Origin: Gemmatales bacterium
GTDB lineage: Bacteria > Planctomycetota > Planctomycetia > Gemmatales > HRBIN36
Reading direction: 5' to 3'
NCBI GenBank assembly: GCA_025055835.1
Contig: JANWWR010000171.1
Coordinates: 1 to 50,599, forward strand
DNA length: 50,599 nucleotides
Shown: positions 8,712 through 17,316 of the stretch, one piece after another
Layout of the letters: every line of letters begins with the position of its first letter
Numbering within the stretch: the first letter of the stretch is position 1
The notes under the pieces: model-generated
Told to the model about the DNA's origin: nothing
The model's input: only the letters and a program-made list of their open reading frames with translations
The model's database searches: none
Program-made: the position numbers and the translations under genes

Positions 8712-9665
8712 TTGAGCATAACCTATCGCCCCTTTCGCAATCCGGACCCGCCGGCCATCGTGCGGATCTGGAACGAGTGCTACACCGGCCGCGGGGCTGC
8801 CTACATGAACGGCACCTTGCCGCTGGAGTTTCTCGTCCTGGCCAAGCCGTATTTCGATCCGCAGGGCTTGATTCTGGCCGAGAAAGACGGCGAACCGGTC
8901 GGCTTCGTTCACGCCGGCTTTGCCGCCGCTGGCGACGGCGACAAACTGTGCTACGAGCGAGGCATCGTCTGTGCGTTAGCGGTTCGGCCTCAGCACCAGC
9001 GCCAAGGCTTGGGGCGGGAACTGCTTCGCCGGGGCGAGGCGTATCTGCGATCCCGCGGCGCTACCGTGATTCAGGCTGGTCAACGGCGCCCCTTATGCCC
9101 CTTCTACTGGGGCCTGCTTTCGGGCAGCGAGCCGGGAGGCATTCTCGCCTCGGACAATGGAGCACAAGCGTTTTTGCTTGCGAACGGCTATTGGCCCGGG
9201 GAACGATGCCTGATTTACCAGCGGGAACTGATGAACTTGTCATCAGTACCCGACCTCCGCTTCGCCGACATCAAACGCCGCTGCGACCTCATCGCCCAGC
9301 CTCGGCCGGTCAGTCCGACGTGGTTCGAGGAGGTGGTTTACTCGCCCCTGGAGATGCTGGAGTTTCATCTGGTCGAATGCAGCCGGGGGGAGACCGTTGC
9401 CCAGGTCCGCGTCTGGGACATGGAACATTTCGCCTGGCGCTGGCATCAACCGTCCGCGGGGATCATTGATCTGGTCGTGCCGGAGGCGCATCGCCGCAAG
9501 GGATACGCGAAGTTCCTGCTGGCCCAGGTGATGCGGTATCTTCAGGAGCAGTTCTACGGCATCGTCGAGTTTCAGGTGCCGGAAAGTAACGTGCCGGCCC
9601 AGCGGCTTGTCGAGGGCCTGGGCTTTGTCAAAGTGGACGAGGGCCGCGTCTTCCACAAAGAATAG
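8712..9665 (+). CDS. Tandem-domain GNAT N-acetyltransferase
   Basis: The 317-residue protein has two GNAT units. The first (about 1-150) contains ALAVRPQHQRQGLGRELL, the acetyl-CoA pyrophosphate loop (Q/RxxGxG). The second (about 175-317) contains IDLVVPEAHRRKGYAKFLL, a similar but less canonical loop. The start is TTG at 8712 preceded by GGGGAGAG at a normal distance; no nearby ATG in frame serves better. It stands alone, with about 107 bases upstream that contain a TATACT (8670-8675) but no clear -35. The substrate cannot be inferred. Confidence 0.82.
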   Translation: MSITYRPFRNPDPPAIVRIWNECYTGRGAAYMNGTLPLEFLVLAKPYFDPQGLILAEKDGEPVGFVHAGFAAAGDGDKLCYERGIVCALAVRPQHQRQGLGRELLRRGEAYLRSRGATVIQAGQRRPLCPFYWGLLSGSEPGGILASDNGAQAFLLANGYWPGERCLIYQRELMNLSSVPDLRFADIKRRCDLIAQPRPVSPTWFEEVVYSPLEMLEFHLVECSRGETVAQVRVWDMEHFAWRWHQPSAGIIDLVVPEAHRRKGYAKFLLAQVMRYLQEQFYGIVEFQVPESNVPAQRLVEGLGFVKVDEGRVFHKE

Positions 9666-9712
9666 AACAGAATCATGCGTTACGCATCCGGGTCCGTGTC
9701 GCCGCCGGGGTC

Positions 9713-12286
9713 ATGAGTCGAGTTCTGGATCATTTCAACCATCGTCTGGCCGATCTTCTGGTGCGTCATCGCGGCCTGTGCTTCCTTTGCACCTTTGCCC
9801 TGACCATCGTGGCGGCGGTTTATCTGATCGGCTATCAGCCGCTCAAGTACAACCGTTCGATGGAGGGCTTCTTCCCGAAGCACGACCCGGCCCTGCACAC
9901 CTATCAAAAGAACAAGGAATGGTTTGGCGGAGAGGCGACGCTGCTGGTCGCTTATCGAGACAGCGACCTCTGGTCCACGGCGGGGATGCGGCGGCAGGAG
10001 CAGTTGGCCAGCGCCTTGCGAAACCTGAGCGACCTCGGCGTCAAAGCGGTGACATCGCTGGCCGAGAGTCCCGCTCCCGAGAGACCGTGGCTTACCATCG
10101 CGGAGGTCGTGGAACAGGATCCCAACCACCTTGCCCGCTTGCAGGAATTGGTCCGCGCCGCGGCCCTGTATCAAGGCGTGCTCATCGCCGACGATCTTCA
10201 GACCACGGCTCTGCTGGTGCAGCTCCGGGAGCGATTTAACACCTCAGAGGATCTCGGCCGCTGCCTGGAAGCCGTTCGCAACACCGCCAAGGAAGTGCTG
10301 GCCAGGAATGGCCCGGAAACCACCAACCCCGCCGTCGTCGGCACGCATCTTCTGATCCATGACGTGTACGAATACACCGAGGCGGACGGAAAACGCTTGC
10401 AGGTCCTGTCGGTGCTTTTCATGGGCGTCGTCATCGCCATCTTCTTCCGCAGCATGCGCTGGATCGTCCTGCCGCTGCTGGTCATCTATGCCGCCTTGTT
10501 CTGGGCGGAATCGCTGTGGGCCATGTGGCGCGGTGAATTGACCATGGTCAGTTCGGCCATCAGTTCGCTGGTGGCGGTGATCGGCGTCTCGACCGTCGTC
10601 CATTACGGCATGCACTATCGGGAACTTCGTCATCACCAGGACTCCGTATCCGCACTGCGGGAAACGCTGTGCGTCATGAACCCGCCCATCTTCTGGATGC
10701 TGATGACGACGGCGGCGGGGTTCGGCTCGCTGCTGATTTGCGAACTGAAGCCAGTGCATGACTTCGCCTGGATCATGGTGATGGCGACGCTGCTGACCGG
10801 CGTGGCCACGCTCGGCTTCATGCCGTTCATGGTGCTCGGACTGCGGACTCAGGACCGGCTGGAGGTACCGGGGCGGAACCTGCTGAGTCGGCTGCTCGAC
10901 GCGGGGCTTCGCTGGGTGCAACACCGACCCGGTTCGACGATGACAGCCCTGCTGGTGCCGGCGCTCGGCATCGCCTCCGGCGTCTTCTGGCTGAAGCCGC
11001 AGACCGATTTCACGAACAACTTCCGGCGGGACACCGAGGTTTTCCAAGCATACAGCTTCGTCGAGTCGCAGTTCGGCGGCGCGGGGCAGCTCGACGTGGT
11101 CTTTTCCTGTCCCGATCTGCTTCAGCTTCCTGAGGCCGAACTGCAAGCCTATCTGGATCGCCTTCGCCAACTGGAAACCGAACTGAAGCATCTGCGAATC
11201 GCGGATGGGTCGGAACTGGCCGGTATTACCAAGGTGCTGGGACTGGCCGATTTCCTGGATTTCTTCGAGCAGTCGCTGAGCGGTCTGGATCGCAGCCTGG
11301 CGGCGACGGCGAAACGGCTGTTCAACCAGCGTCTGCGGATCCAGGTCCTGACCGGTGATGTCTCCGAAGCCCGCAAGGCCCTCAAGGATGCCGCGGGGCT
11401 GCTCGACGGCTTCGCCGGTCGGCTCCTGAAGCCGGAGCAACGGGAAGCCTACAAACGGCAACTGGCCCAGGTCGAAAAGCAGCTTGCCCGGTTCGAGCAG
11501 TCGCCGCCGGGAAAGCATTTCTGGAATCGCAGTGCGGGCAAGATGCGGATCACGCTCCAGACGCGGGAACGGCTCAGCGGTCCGCAGAAAGTCGCCCTTA
11601 TCGCTGCCGCCGAGCAAAAGGCCGGGGAAATCCTCGGCCCGGACAGTCAGCCGCAGGCGACGGGAATCTACCTCATGCTGACGCGGCTGATCACCAACCT
11701 CCTCGGCGATCAGCGGATGACGTTCGCCCTGGCGTTGCTTTTCATGTTCGTCATGGGCTTGATGGCGTTTCGCAACTTCTGGCTGGCAGCCATCACGATG
11801 GTGCCCACGGTGGTGCCGATTGTCGCCATTCTTGGCACGATGGGCTGGTTCGGCCTGCCGATCAACATCGCCACGGCGATGCTGGCCAGCGTGGCGATGG
11901 GCATGACCATCGACAGCAGCCTCCTGTACATTTACCGCTTTCGGAGGGAGCGGGACAGCGGACTGGATTTCGCCACGGCCATTCAGCGGACCCATTGCAG
12001 CACGGGCCTGGCTCTCGTGGTGGCGAACATCGCTCTGGTGCTCGGTTTCGCCGTGCTGGCCTGGTCGCGGTTCATCCCGCTGGTTCACTTCGGCATCCTG
12101 ACGGGCCTGGCGTTGATCGGCGGTTTGCTGGGCAACCTCCTGCTGTTGCCGCTGCTTTTGAGCCTGGCACCGGGCATCAAGGGGCCGAGCCAGAGCGGGC
12201 CGGTGCCGAAGCAGCCGCAGGGCCTGGAACCGTCTGGGCCGGAATCCGCCAATTCCCCGCATCCGACGCCCCCGTCGGCGGGTTGA
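9713..12286 (+). CDS. RND/MMPL-family membrane transporter
   Basis: The 857-residue protein has the duplicated layout of RND/MMPL exporters. TM1 is at about 25-45, a periplasmic loop spans about 45-220, and a bundle of five helices lies near 225-400. TM7 is near 405-425, a second large loop spans about 430-655, and a final bundle runs to about 820. Sterol-sensing-like helices (SSLVAVIGVSTVVHYGMHYREL; ASVAMGMTIDSSLLYIYRFRRE) carry the charged residues expected for proton-coupled transport. It lacks a visible membrane-fusion or outer-membrane partner. The Pro-rich tail (about 825-857) is encoded where the gene overlaps a convergent lipoprotein gene by 110 bases. Hydrophobic lipids or hopanoids are possible cargo, but this is inference. 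Confidence 0.85.
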   Translation: MSRVLDHFNHRLADLLVRHRGLCFLCTFALTIVAAVYLIGYQPLKYNRSMEGFFPKHDPALHTYQKNKEWFGGEATLLVAYRDSDLWSTAGMRRQEQLASALRNLSDLGVKAVTSLAESPAPERPWLTIAEVVEQDPNHLARLQELVRAAALYQGVLIADDLQTTALLVQLRERFNTSEDLGRCLEAVRNTAKEVLARNGPETTNPAVVGTHLLIHDVYEYTEADGKRLQVLSVLFMGVVIAIFFRSMRWIVLPLLVIYAALFWAESLWAMWRGELTMVSSAISSLVAVIGVSTVVHYGMHYRELRHHQDSVSALRETLCVMNPPIFWMLMTTAAGFGSLLICELKPVHDFAWIMVMATLLTGVATLGFMPFMVLGLRTQDRLEVPGRNLLSRLLDAGLRWVQHRPGSTMTALLVPALGIASGVFWLKPQTDFTNNFRRDTEVFQAYSFVESQFGGAGQLDVVFSCPDLLQLPEAELQAYLDRLRQLETELKHLRIADGSELAGITKVLGLADFLDFFEQSLSGLDRSLAATAKRLFNQRLRIQVLTGDVSEARKALKDAAGLLDGFAGRLLKPEQREAYKRQLAQVEKQLARFEQSPPGKHFWNRSAGKMRITLQTRERLSGPQKVALIAAAEQKAGEILGPDSQPQATGIYLMLTRLITNLLGDQRMTFALALLFMFVMGLMAFRNFWLAAITMVPTVVPIVAILGTMGWFGLPINIATAMLASVAMGMTIDSSLLYIYRFRRERDSGLDFATAIQRTHCSTGLALVVANIALVLGFAVLAWSRFIPLVHFGILTGLALIGGLLGNLLLLPLLLSLAPGIKGPSQSGPVPKQPQGLEPSGPESANSPHPTPPSAG

Positions 12287-12719
12287 CCGCCTGAGCATGG
12301 GCACGGAATGCGATCTGCTGAAGAATGCGACGGCTGGTTTCCTGGTCGCCGAAGGTGGCGATACGGACGCCGACCTCCGTCTGCGGCGGATCGGTGGGAA
12401 TCTTCGGAATGATCTGCTCAATGCTGATCTTGACCCGTTCCCCCTTGCCGGTCTGGCTTTCGATCACGCCGGAAAGATTATCGCGGCTGACTTTCTTGAT
12501 CGGCATGCCGAGATCGTAGAGGGCGTCCTGAGTGGCGTGCCAGACGGTCGTGAAGTCGCCGTCAATTTTTTCGGTGACGTTGCCGCGGTAGTAGGCGTAG
12601 CCCGCGGCTCCGCCGGCAGCGGCTCCTCCAGCCAGCAGAAGACAACCGCTGCTCGTGACGCACATCCATGCTGCAAGGAACAGCGCAAGGACGATTCGAG
12701 TCTGGCACCTGGGATTCAT
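12177..12719 (-). CDS. DUF3568-like lipoprotein
   Basis: The 180-residue protein begins MNPRCQTRIVLALFLAAWMC and has a lipobox ending SSGC at about residue 25, so it should be a lipid-anchored exported protein. A Gly/Ala-rich stretch (AGGAAAGGAAGYAYYRG) precedes a small domain (about 45-145) with TEKIDGDFTTVWHATQDALYDLGM, as in DUF3568 proteins. I chose the ATG at 12719; an upstream in-frame extension to 12845 would bury the signal peptide. The last 110 bases, coding for a Pro/Ala/Ser-rich tail, lie antisense to the 3' end of the RND transporter. Function is unknown. Confidence 0.82.
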   Translation of the reverse strand: MNPRCQTRIVLALFLAAWMCVTSSGCLLLAGGAAAGGAAGYAYYRGNVTEKIDGDFTTVWHATQDALYDLGMPIKKVSRDNLSGVIESQTGKGERVKISIEQIIPKIPTDPPQTEVGVRIATFGDQETSRRILQQIAFRAHAQAVNPPTGASDAGNWRIPAQTVPGPAAASAPARSGSAP

Positions 12720-12860
12720 CGGCCCTCCTCCGATTGACCGCCGTGCAGAGGCCACGCACCATATCCGCAACGGGAAAACCGACAAGGCCATTTGGCAAAG
12801 GCACGACGGCGTACAATAGGACGACTCCGACATCCACGCCAACAAACACGCTGAGGACAG

Positions 12861-15710
12861 ATGGGTAATTATCTCGTGGGCATCGACCTGGGCACGACCA
12901 ATAGTGCCCTGGCTTATGTGGACCTGAAGCGGTCAGGACCGCTGCGGCTGTGCGCCCTGGGCATTCTCCAGCTTGTGGGGCTGAACGACGTTGCCCCCCG
13001 CTACCTGTTGCCCTCGTTTCTCTACCTTCCCGGGGCACACGACCTTCCCGCCGGGGCCTGTGCCCTGCCGTGGGATCCTGACCGCAACTACGTGGTCGGC
13101 GAATTCGCCCGTCAACACGGCAGCCGAGTACCGGGCCGCCTGGCGACCTCCGCGAAGTCGTGGCTGTGTCATGCCGGGGTGGATCGGCAAGCCCCGCTGT
13201 TGCCCTGGGGCGCTCCGCCGGATGTGCCCAGACTCTCGCCCGTCGAAGTCTCGACCCGCTATCTGCGTCATCTGGCCGAGGCGTGGAACCACACCCTCGC
13301 CGCCGGAAAGTCCGAGCAGATGCTGGAAAAACAGCAGATCGTGCTGACCGTCCCGGCGTCGTTCGACGACGTGGCCCGCACGCTGACCTTGGAAGCGGCC
13401 AGGAAAGCGGGCTTCGAGAACGTGGTGCTTTTGGAAGAGCCTCAGGCGGCTTTTTATTCATGGATGGCTGTTTCCCGCGGTGTCTTGCTCGAAGGTCCGG
13501 CGGCGTCCGAGGAGCCGTCCCGCCAAGCCGCCAAGGCCCTTGAACCGGGAATGATCTGTCTGGTCGTGGATGTCGGCGGCGGCACCACCGACTTCAGCCT
13601 GATCCGAGCGGAAGAGCAGGAAGGCGACATCGGCTTCGTCCGGTTGGCTGTCGGCGATCATCTTCTGCTCGGCGGCGACAACATGGACCTGGCCCTGGCC
13701 CGTTTCGTGGAAAGCAAGCTGCCGCGGGCCGGCTCCTTGGATGCCGCCACGCTGGGGCAATTGGTCCAGGCTTGCCGAGCGGCCAAGGAAACTCTGCTCG
13801 GCCCGCATCCCCCTTCCGAATACACCGTCACTGTCATGGGCCGAGGCCGAGCGGTCATCGGTGGTGCACTGCACGCTCGCTTGACTCCCGAGGAAGTCCG
13901 CGGCGTCATCGAAGAAGGCTTTTTCCCGCAGGTGCCGGCGACGGCGGAGCCGAGGCGAAGCGGACGCACAGGGCTGCATGAGCTTGGCCTGCCCTATGTC
14001 CAGGACCCCGCGATCACGAGCCACCTCGCCGCGTTTCTGCGAGAACACGAAGAAACCCGCAATCGGCCGCCGGATGCGATCCTGTTCAACGGCGGGGTTT
14101 TTCAACCGCGTCGGCTGCGGGAGCGGCTGGTGCAGGTGATGCGGACCTGGTACGCCGGCCGGGAAGGCGGCTGGAACCCGCTGGTGTTGGCCAGTCCGTC
14201 GCTGGATTTGGCCGTTGCCTGGGGAGCGGCCTATTTCGCCTGGCTGCGACACACCGGCGGACGCCGCATCGGCGGAGGACTGGCACGATCCTATTACATC
14301 GGGGTCGCTCCGCCGTCGGAAACGGAAGACCGTTCTCGGCTCAACGTCGTCTGCGTGGTTCCGCAGCACCTCGAAGAGGGCAGCGAGATCATCCTCGACG
14401 AGCCGCACCTGGAATTGGCCCTGGGCCAGCCGGTGACGTTTCCCTTGTTCACTTCAACCGTCCGCGGCAAGGATCGAGCGGGCGAGCTGCTGCACTTGGA
14501 ACCTCGGCAATTGCTCCGCCTTCCGCCCTTGCACACGGTCCTTCGCGGCGGCAAACGCAGCGGAACCAAGAGCGTGCCGGTCAAGTTGGCCGCTCGCTTG
14601 ACCGAGATCGGCACCCTGGAACTATCGTGCCTGGCTCGCAACAGCGACAACCGCTGGCGGCTGGAATTCAACACCCGGGACGTGCTGGAAGACGAAGGGG
14701 ATTCGCAATCCTCCGCCGAAGTCGTGCTGGACGTTTGGGAAGAGGACCGCATCCAGGCGGCGGCTGCGGTTTTGCGCCGGGCCTTTCAAGAATCCAGCGA
14801 GACGGGGATCAAGGAGGTGATTCGGAACGTGGAGGCGGCCCTGGAGGCATCACGGGAGAACTGGCCCCTGGCCGTGTGCCGACGGCTCTGGGATTTCTTG
14901 GCAGAACTGGCCGACCATCGGCGAAAATCCCCGGCTCACCTGGCCCGTTGGTACAACTTGGCCGGGTGGTGTCTGCGGCCCGGTTTTGGCGATCCGCTGG
15001 ATCGGCACCGCGTCGAACAGCTCTGGAAGCTGCTGCACAGCTTGGCTGCCAAGCCGGGCCAGGCATCCCTTCGCATCGGCGAAGGCGGTCCGGAGTGGTG
15101 GATCCTCTGGCGGCGCGTGGCGGGGGGATTGCCAGCGCCCTTGCAAAACTCTCTCTGGGACCGGCTGCGGCCGATCCTTTTGCCGAGCAAGGGCAGCAAG
15201 GGGAGCGGATACAAGCCCGGCCCTCACGAGCTGGCCGAGATGTGGCGGGCGGCCGCCAGTCTGGAACGACTCGACCTGCGCTGGAAGCAGCAACTGGGCG
15301 ATGCCCTTCTGCGGGAGATTCGACGTCCGCCGGTGCCTTCCCATGTGTTTTGGGCCTTGACACGACTAGGCTCCCGCCGCCTGGTTTACGGGCCGCTCAA
15401 CGCCGTTCTTCATCCCGAGGTCGTTTCGGGATGGATCGAAACGCTGTCAGGCTTTTCACCCAATTCGGACCAGGAACGGCAAAACTGGCAGTTCTGTCTC
15501 GCTCAGCTAGCCCAAAAAACCGGACAACGTGCTCTGGATGTTTCCGAGTCCGTGCGGGAACAAGTATCGCAGCGCCTCCGAGAAAGCGGGGCTTCGGATC
15601 GTCTGTTGCATATCGTTGAGGAGGGAACGCCCCTGGATGCCGCGGAGCAGAAACAAATGCTCGGCGATGTTTTGCCGATCGGGCTGAAGCTGGCTAGCTC
15701 GCCGGAGTGA
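12861..15710 (+). CDS. Large Hsp70-family protein (949 aa)
   Basis: The N-terminal half is an Hsp70/actin-like ATPase. The phosphate-1 loop is GIDLGTTNSALAY at residues 8-20, phosphate-2 is VVDVGGGTTDFSL near 233-245, and the adenosine loop is AILFNGGVFQPRRLRERL near 405. An insertion after about 95 and the long helical C-terminal half (about 640-949) are unlike DnaK, which has a short beta substrate domain and about 640 residues. Such long Hsp70 relatives occur in planctomycetes and proteobacteria, and their clients are not known. No J-protein or GrpE lies next to it. The ATG at 12861 follows AGGACAG. It is convergent with nuoN, 38 bases downstream. Confidence 0.88.
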   Translation: MGNYLVGIDLGTTNSALAYVDLKRSGPLRLCALGILQLVGLNDVAPRYLLPSFLYLPGAHDLPAGACALPWDPDRNYVVGEFARQHGSRVPGRLATSAKSWLCHAGVDRQAPLLPWGAPPDVPRLSPVEVSTRYLRHLAEAWNHTLAAGKSEQMLEKQQIVLTVPASFDDVARTLTLEAARKAGFENVVLLEEPQAAFYSWMAVSRGVLLEGPAASEEPSRQAAKALEPGMICLVVDVGGGTTDFSLIRAEEQEGDIGFVRLAVGDHLLLGGDNMDLALARFVESKLPRAGSLDAATLGQLVQACRAAKETLLGPHPPSEYTVTVMGRGRAVIGGALHARLTPEEVRGVIEEGFFPQVPATAEPRRSGRTGLHELGLPYVQDPAITSHLAAFLREHEETRNRPPDAILFNGGVFQPRRLRERLVQVMRTWYAGREGGWNPLVLASPSLDLAVAWGAAYFAWLRHTGGRRIGGGLARSYYIGVAPPSETEDRSRLNVVCVVPQHLEEGSEIILDEPHLELALGQPVTFPLFTSTVRGKDRAGELLHLEPRQLLRLPPLHTVLRGGKRSGTKSVPVKLAARLTEIGTLELSCLARNSDNRWRLEFNTRDVLEDEGDSQSSAEVVLDVWEEDRIQAAAAVLRRAFQESSETGIKEVIRNVEAALEASRENWPLAVCRRLWDFLAELADHRRKSPAHLARWYNLAGWCLRPGFGDPLDRHRVEQLWKLLHSLAAKPGQASLRIGEGGPEWWILWRRVAGGLPAPLQNSLWDRLRPILLPSKGSKGSGYKPGPHELAEMWRAAASLERLDLRWKQQLGDALLREIRRPPVPSHVFWALTRLGSRRLVYGPLNAVLHPEVVSGWIETLSGFSPNSDQERQNWQFCLAQLAQKTGQRALDVSESVREQVSQRLRESGASDRLLHIVEEGTPLDAAEQKQMLGDVLPIGLKLASSPE

Positions 15711-15726
15711 CTAGCCGCTATCCATG

Positions 15727-15741
15727 CGAAAGGCACTTTCG
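15727..15741. terminator. Short hairpin between convergent hsp70-like gene and nuoN
   Basis: CGAAAG-GCA-CTTTCG forms a 6-bp stem with a 3-base loop in the 38-base gap between two convergent stop codons. There is no T-run on either side, so it is only a weak candidate for a bidirectional terminator. Confidence 0.25.
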
Positions 15742-15748
15742 GGGTTGG

Positions 15749-17302
15749 CTAACGGTCCCGGGCGACAGCCCGTTCCCAGCCCAAGCCGGCTTGCACCGAT
15801 GGATCGGGAACCGGCACCGCCTGTCGGGAAGCCGACCAGAGCCAGCCGGGGAACAGAAACGCGGCCAGGACGAAGACGCCACAGATCATTGCCCCCACGA
15901 GGCCGGGCCGATCCGACGGGATTGTGACTTCTCGACCCGGAGGACGCAAGTACATGATCGCCACGAGTCGGACGTAGTACCAAGCGGCCACAGCGGCGTT
16001 GACCGCCAAGGCGACAGCCAAAACTCGATACAGGACACTCTCGGTGGCCCAGGCCGAAAGGAAGATGTACAGCTTGGCCCAGAACCCGGCGGTCGGCGGC
16101 AGTCCAGTCAGGCTGAACAGGCACACGGCCATCGTCAATGCCGCCACGGGACGGGTCTGCCACAGACCGGCCAGATCTTCGACGGCTTCCACGGGCCGTT
16201 CCGCGAGGTTGAGCATCCCCAGCACCGCGAAAGCCCCCAGCGTCATCGCGGCGTAGATGAACAGGTAGAACAGCACCGCTTCCTGTCCGCCGGAGCCGCT
16301 GCTGGCCGAGGCCGCTCCAACGCCTGCCAGCACATAACCCGCATGAGCGATGCTCGAATAGGCCAGCAGTCGCCGTAGATCGCTTTGCAACAACGCCAAC
16401 AGATTCCCAAGGGTCATGGACGCCAAGGCCAGAATCCAGCACAGGGCCGTGACCACGTTTCGCACCTGGGGAAACCAGCTTTCCGCCGAGGTCAGCCCGA
16501 GGGCCGCGTTGAGAACAACCAGAATGCCGACGAACCCAGCCACTTTCGGTATCGCCGCCAGCAACCCGGCACAGACCGGTACCGTGCCCTGATACACGTC
16601 CGGGGCGTAGAAGTGGAACGGGACCGCGGCCACGCGGAAACTCAGGCCCGCCAGCACCAGAACCAGGGCCAGGCCGAGAAGAAGATCAAATCCGCTATCC
16701 CGCTGAATCGGCAAGGCAACCGACAACGCCGTCAGGTTGGTCGTCCCGGCTAGACCGTACAGGTAGCTGACGCCGAACAGAAAGATCGCCGAGGCAAACA
16801 CGCTCAGCAGGAAATACTTGAGAGCCGCTTCCTGATTGCGGGCGTCACGCCGGGGAAGGTAGAGCACGACGTAGGTCGGAATGCTGATCATTTCCAGAGC
16901 AAGGAAGAGCAGGAGCAGATCGTTGGCCGCGCCGACCAGCATCGTGCCCGCGGCAATGACCAACAGGCAGGCATGAAATTCGGCGGTGAAGGATTCCGGG
17001 ACCTGATTCCACGCCGACAGCACGACCACTGCCACGGCACCCAAACTCAGCACGCTTACGAAGGAAGCCAGGGGCGTAAACGCCACCAGACCGACCGAGG
17101 GCGGACGTGCATCGGCCGCAGGACCCCACCACCAGGCCAGAAACGCCAGAGCCAGAGCGATCAGGGCCGAGACGGACCAGGTCGTTCGGCAGCGATAGAT
17201 CGTTCCGCCTACGAACAGCACGCAGGCTGCCGCGATTAGAATCGCTTCCGGTACCAGCAGTTTCAGCGAACCGACCAGTTGTTCCGCAATCTGCGAATCC
17301 AA
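15749..17302 (-). CDS. nuoN: NADH-quinone oxidoreductase subunit N
   Basis: The 517-residue antiporter-like subunit of complex I has about 14 membrane helices. NuoN signatures are visible: LLLFLALEMISIPTYVV (key Glu on TM5), ALKYFLLSVFASAIFLFG, PFHFYAPDVYQG and LLAYSSIAHAGYVLAGV. I prefer the TTG at 17302 because GGAGG lies six bases before it. A TTG at 17320 also overlaps the nuoL stop. nuoN follows nuoL directly and no nuoM lies between them. It is the last gene of the operon. Confidence 0.95.
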   Translation of the reverse strand: MDSQIAEQLVGSLKLLVPEAILIAAACVLFVGGTIYRCRTTWSVSALIALALAFLAWWWGPAADARPPSVGLVAFTPLASFVSVLSLGAVAVVVLSAWNQVPESFTAEFHACLLVIAAGTMLVGAANDLLLLFLALEMISIPTYVVLYLPRRDARNQEAALKYFLLSVFASAIFLFGVSYLYGLAGTTNLTALSVALPIQRDSGFDLLLGLALVLVLAGLSFRVAAVPFHFYAPDVYQGTVPVCAGLLAAIPKVAGFVGILVVLNAALGLTSAESWFPQVRNVVTALCWILALASMTLGNLLALLQSDLRRLLAYSSIAHAGYVLAGVGAASASSGSGGQEAVLFYLFIYAAMTLGAFAVLGMLNLAERPVEAVEDLAGLWQTRPVAALTMAVCLFSLTGLPPTAGFWAKLYIFLSAWATESVLYRVLAVALAVNAAVAAWYYVRLVAIMYLRPPGREVTIPSDRPGLVGAMICGVFVLAAFLFPGWLWSASRQAVPVPDPSVQAGLGWERAVARDR

Positions 17303-17316
17303 AGCGTTCCTCCGCT

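Noticed and set aside
10244..12421. 725-codon open frame on the minus strand opposite the RND transporter
   Set aside because: It is an antisense shadow of a well-supported transporter, and its composition (His, Arg, Gln runs) is not protein-like.
12792..12817. TTGGCA and TACAAT as a promoter for the Hsp70-like gene
   Set aside because: The spacer is only 14 bases, too short for a normal sigma70 promoter.
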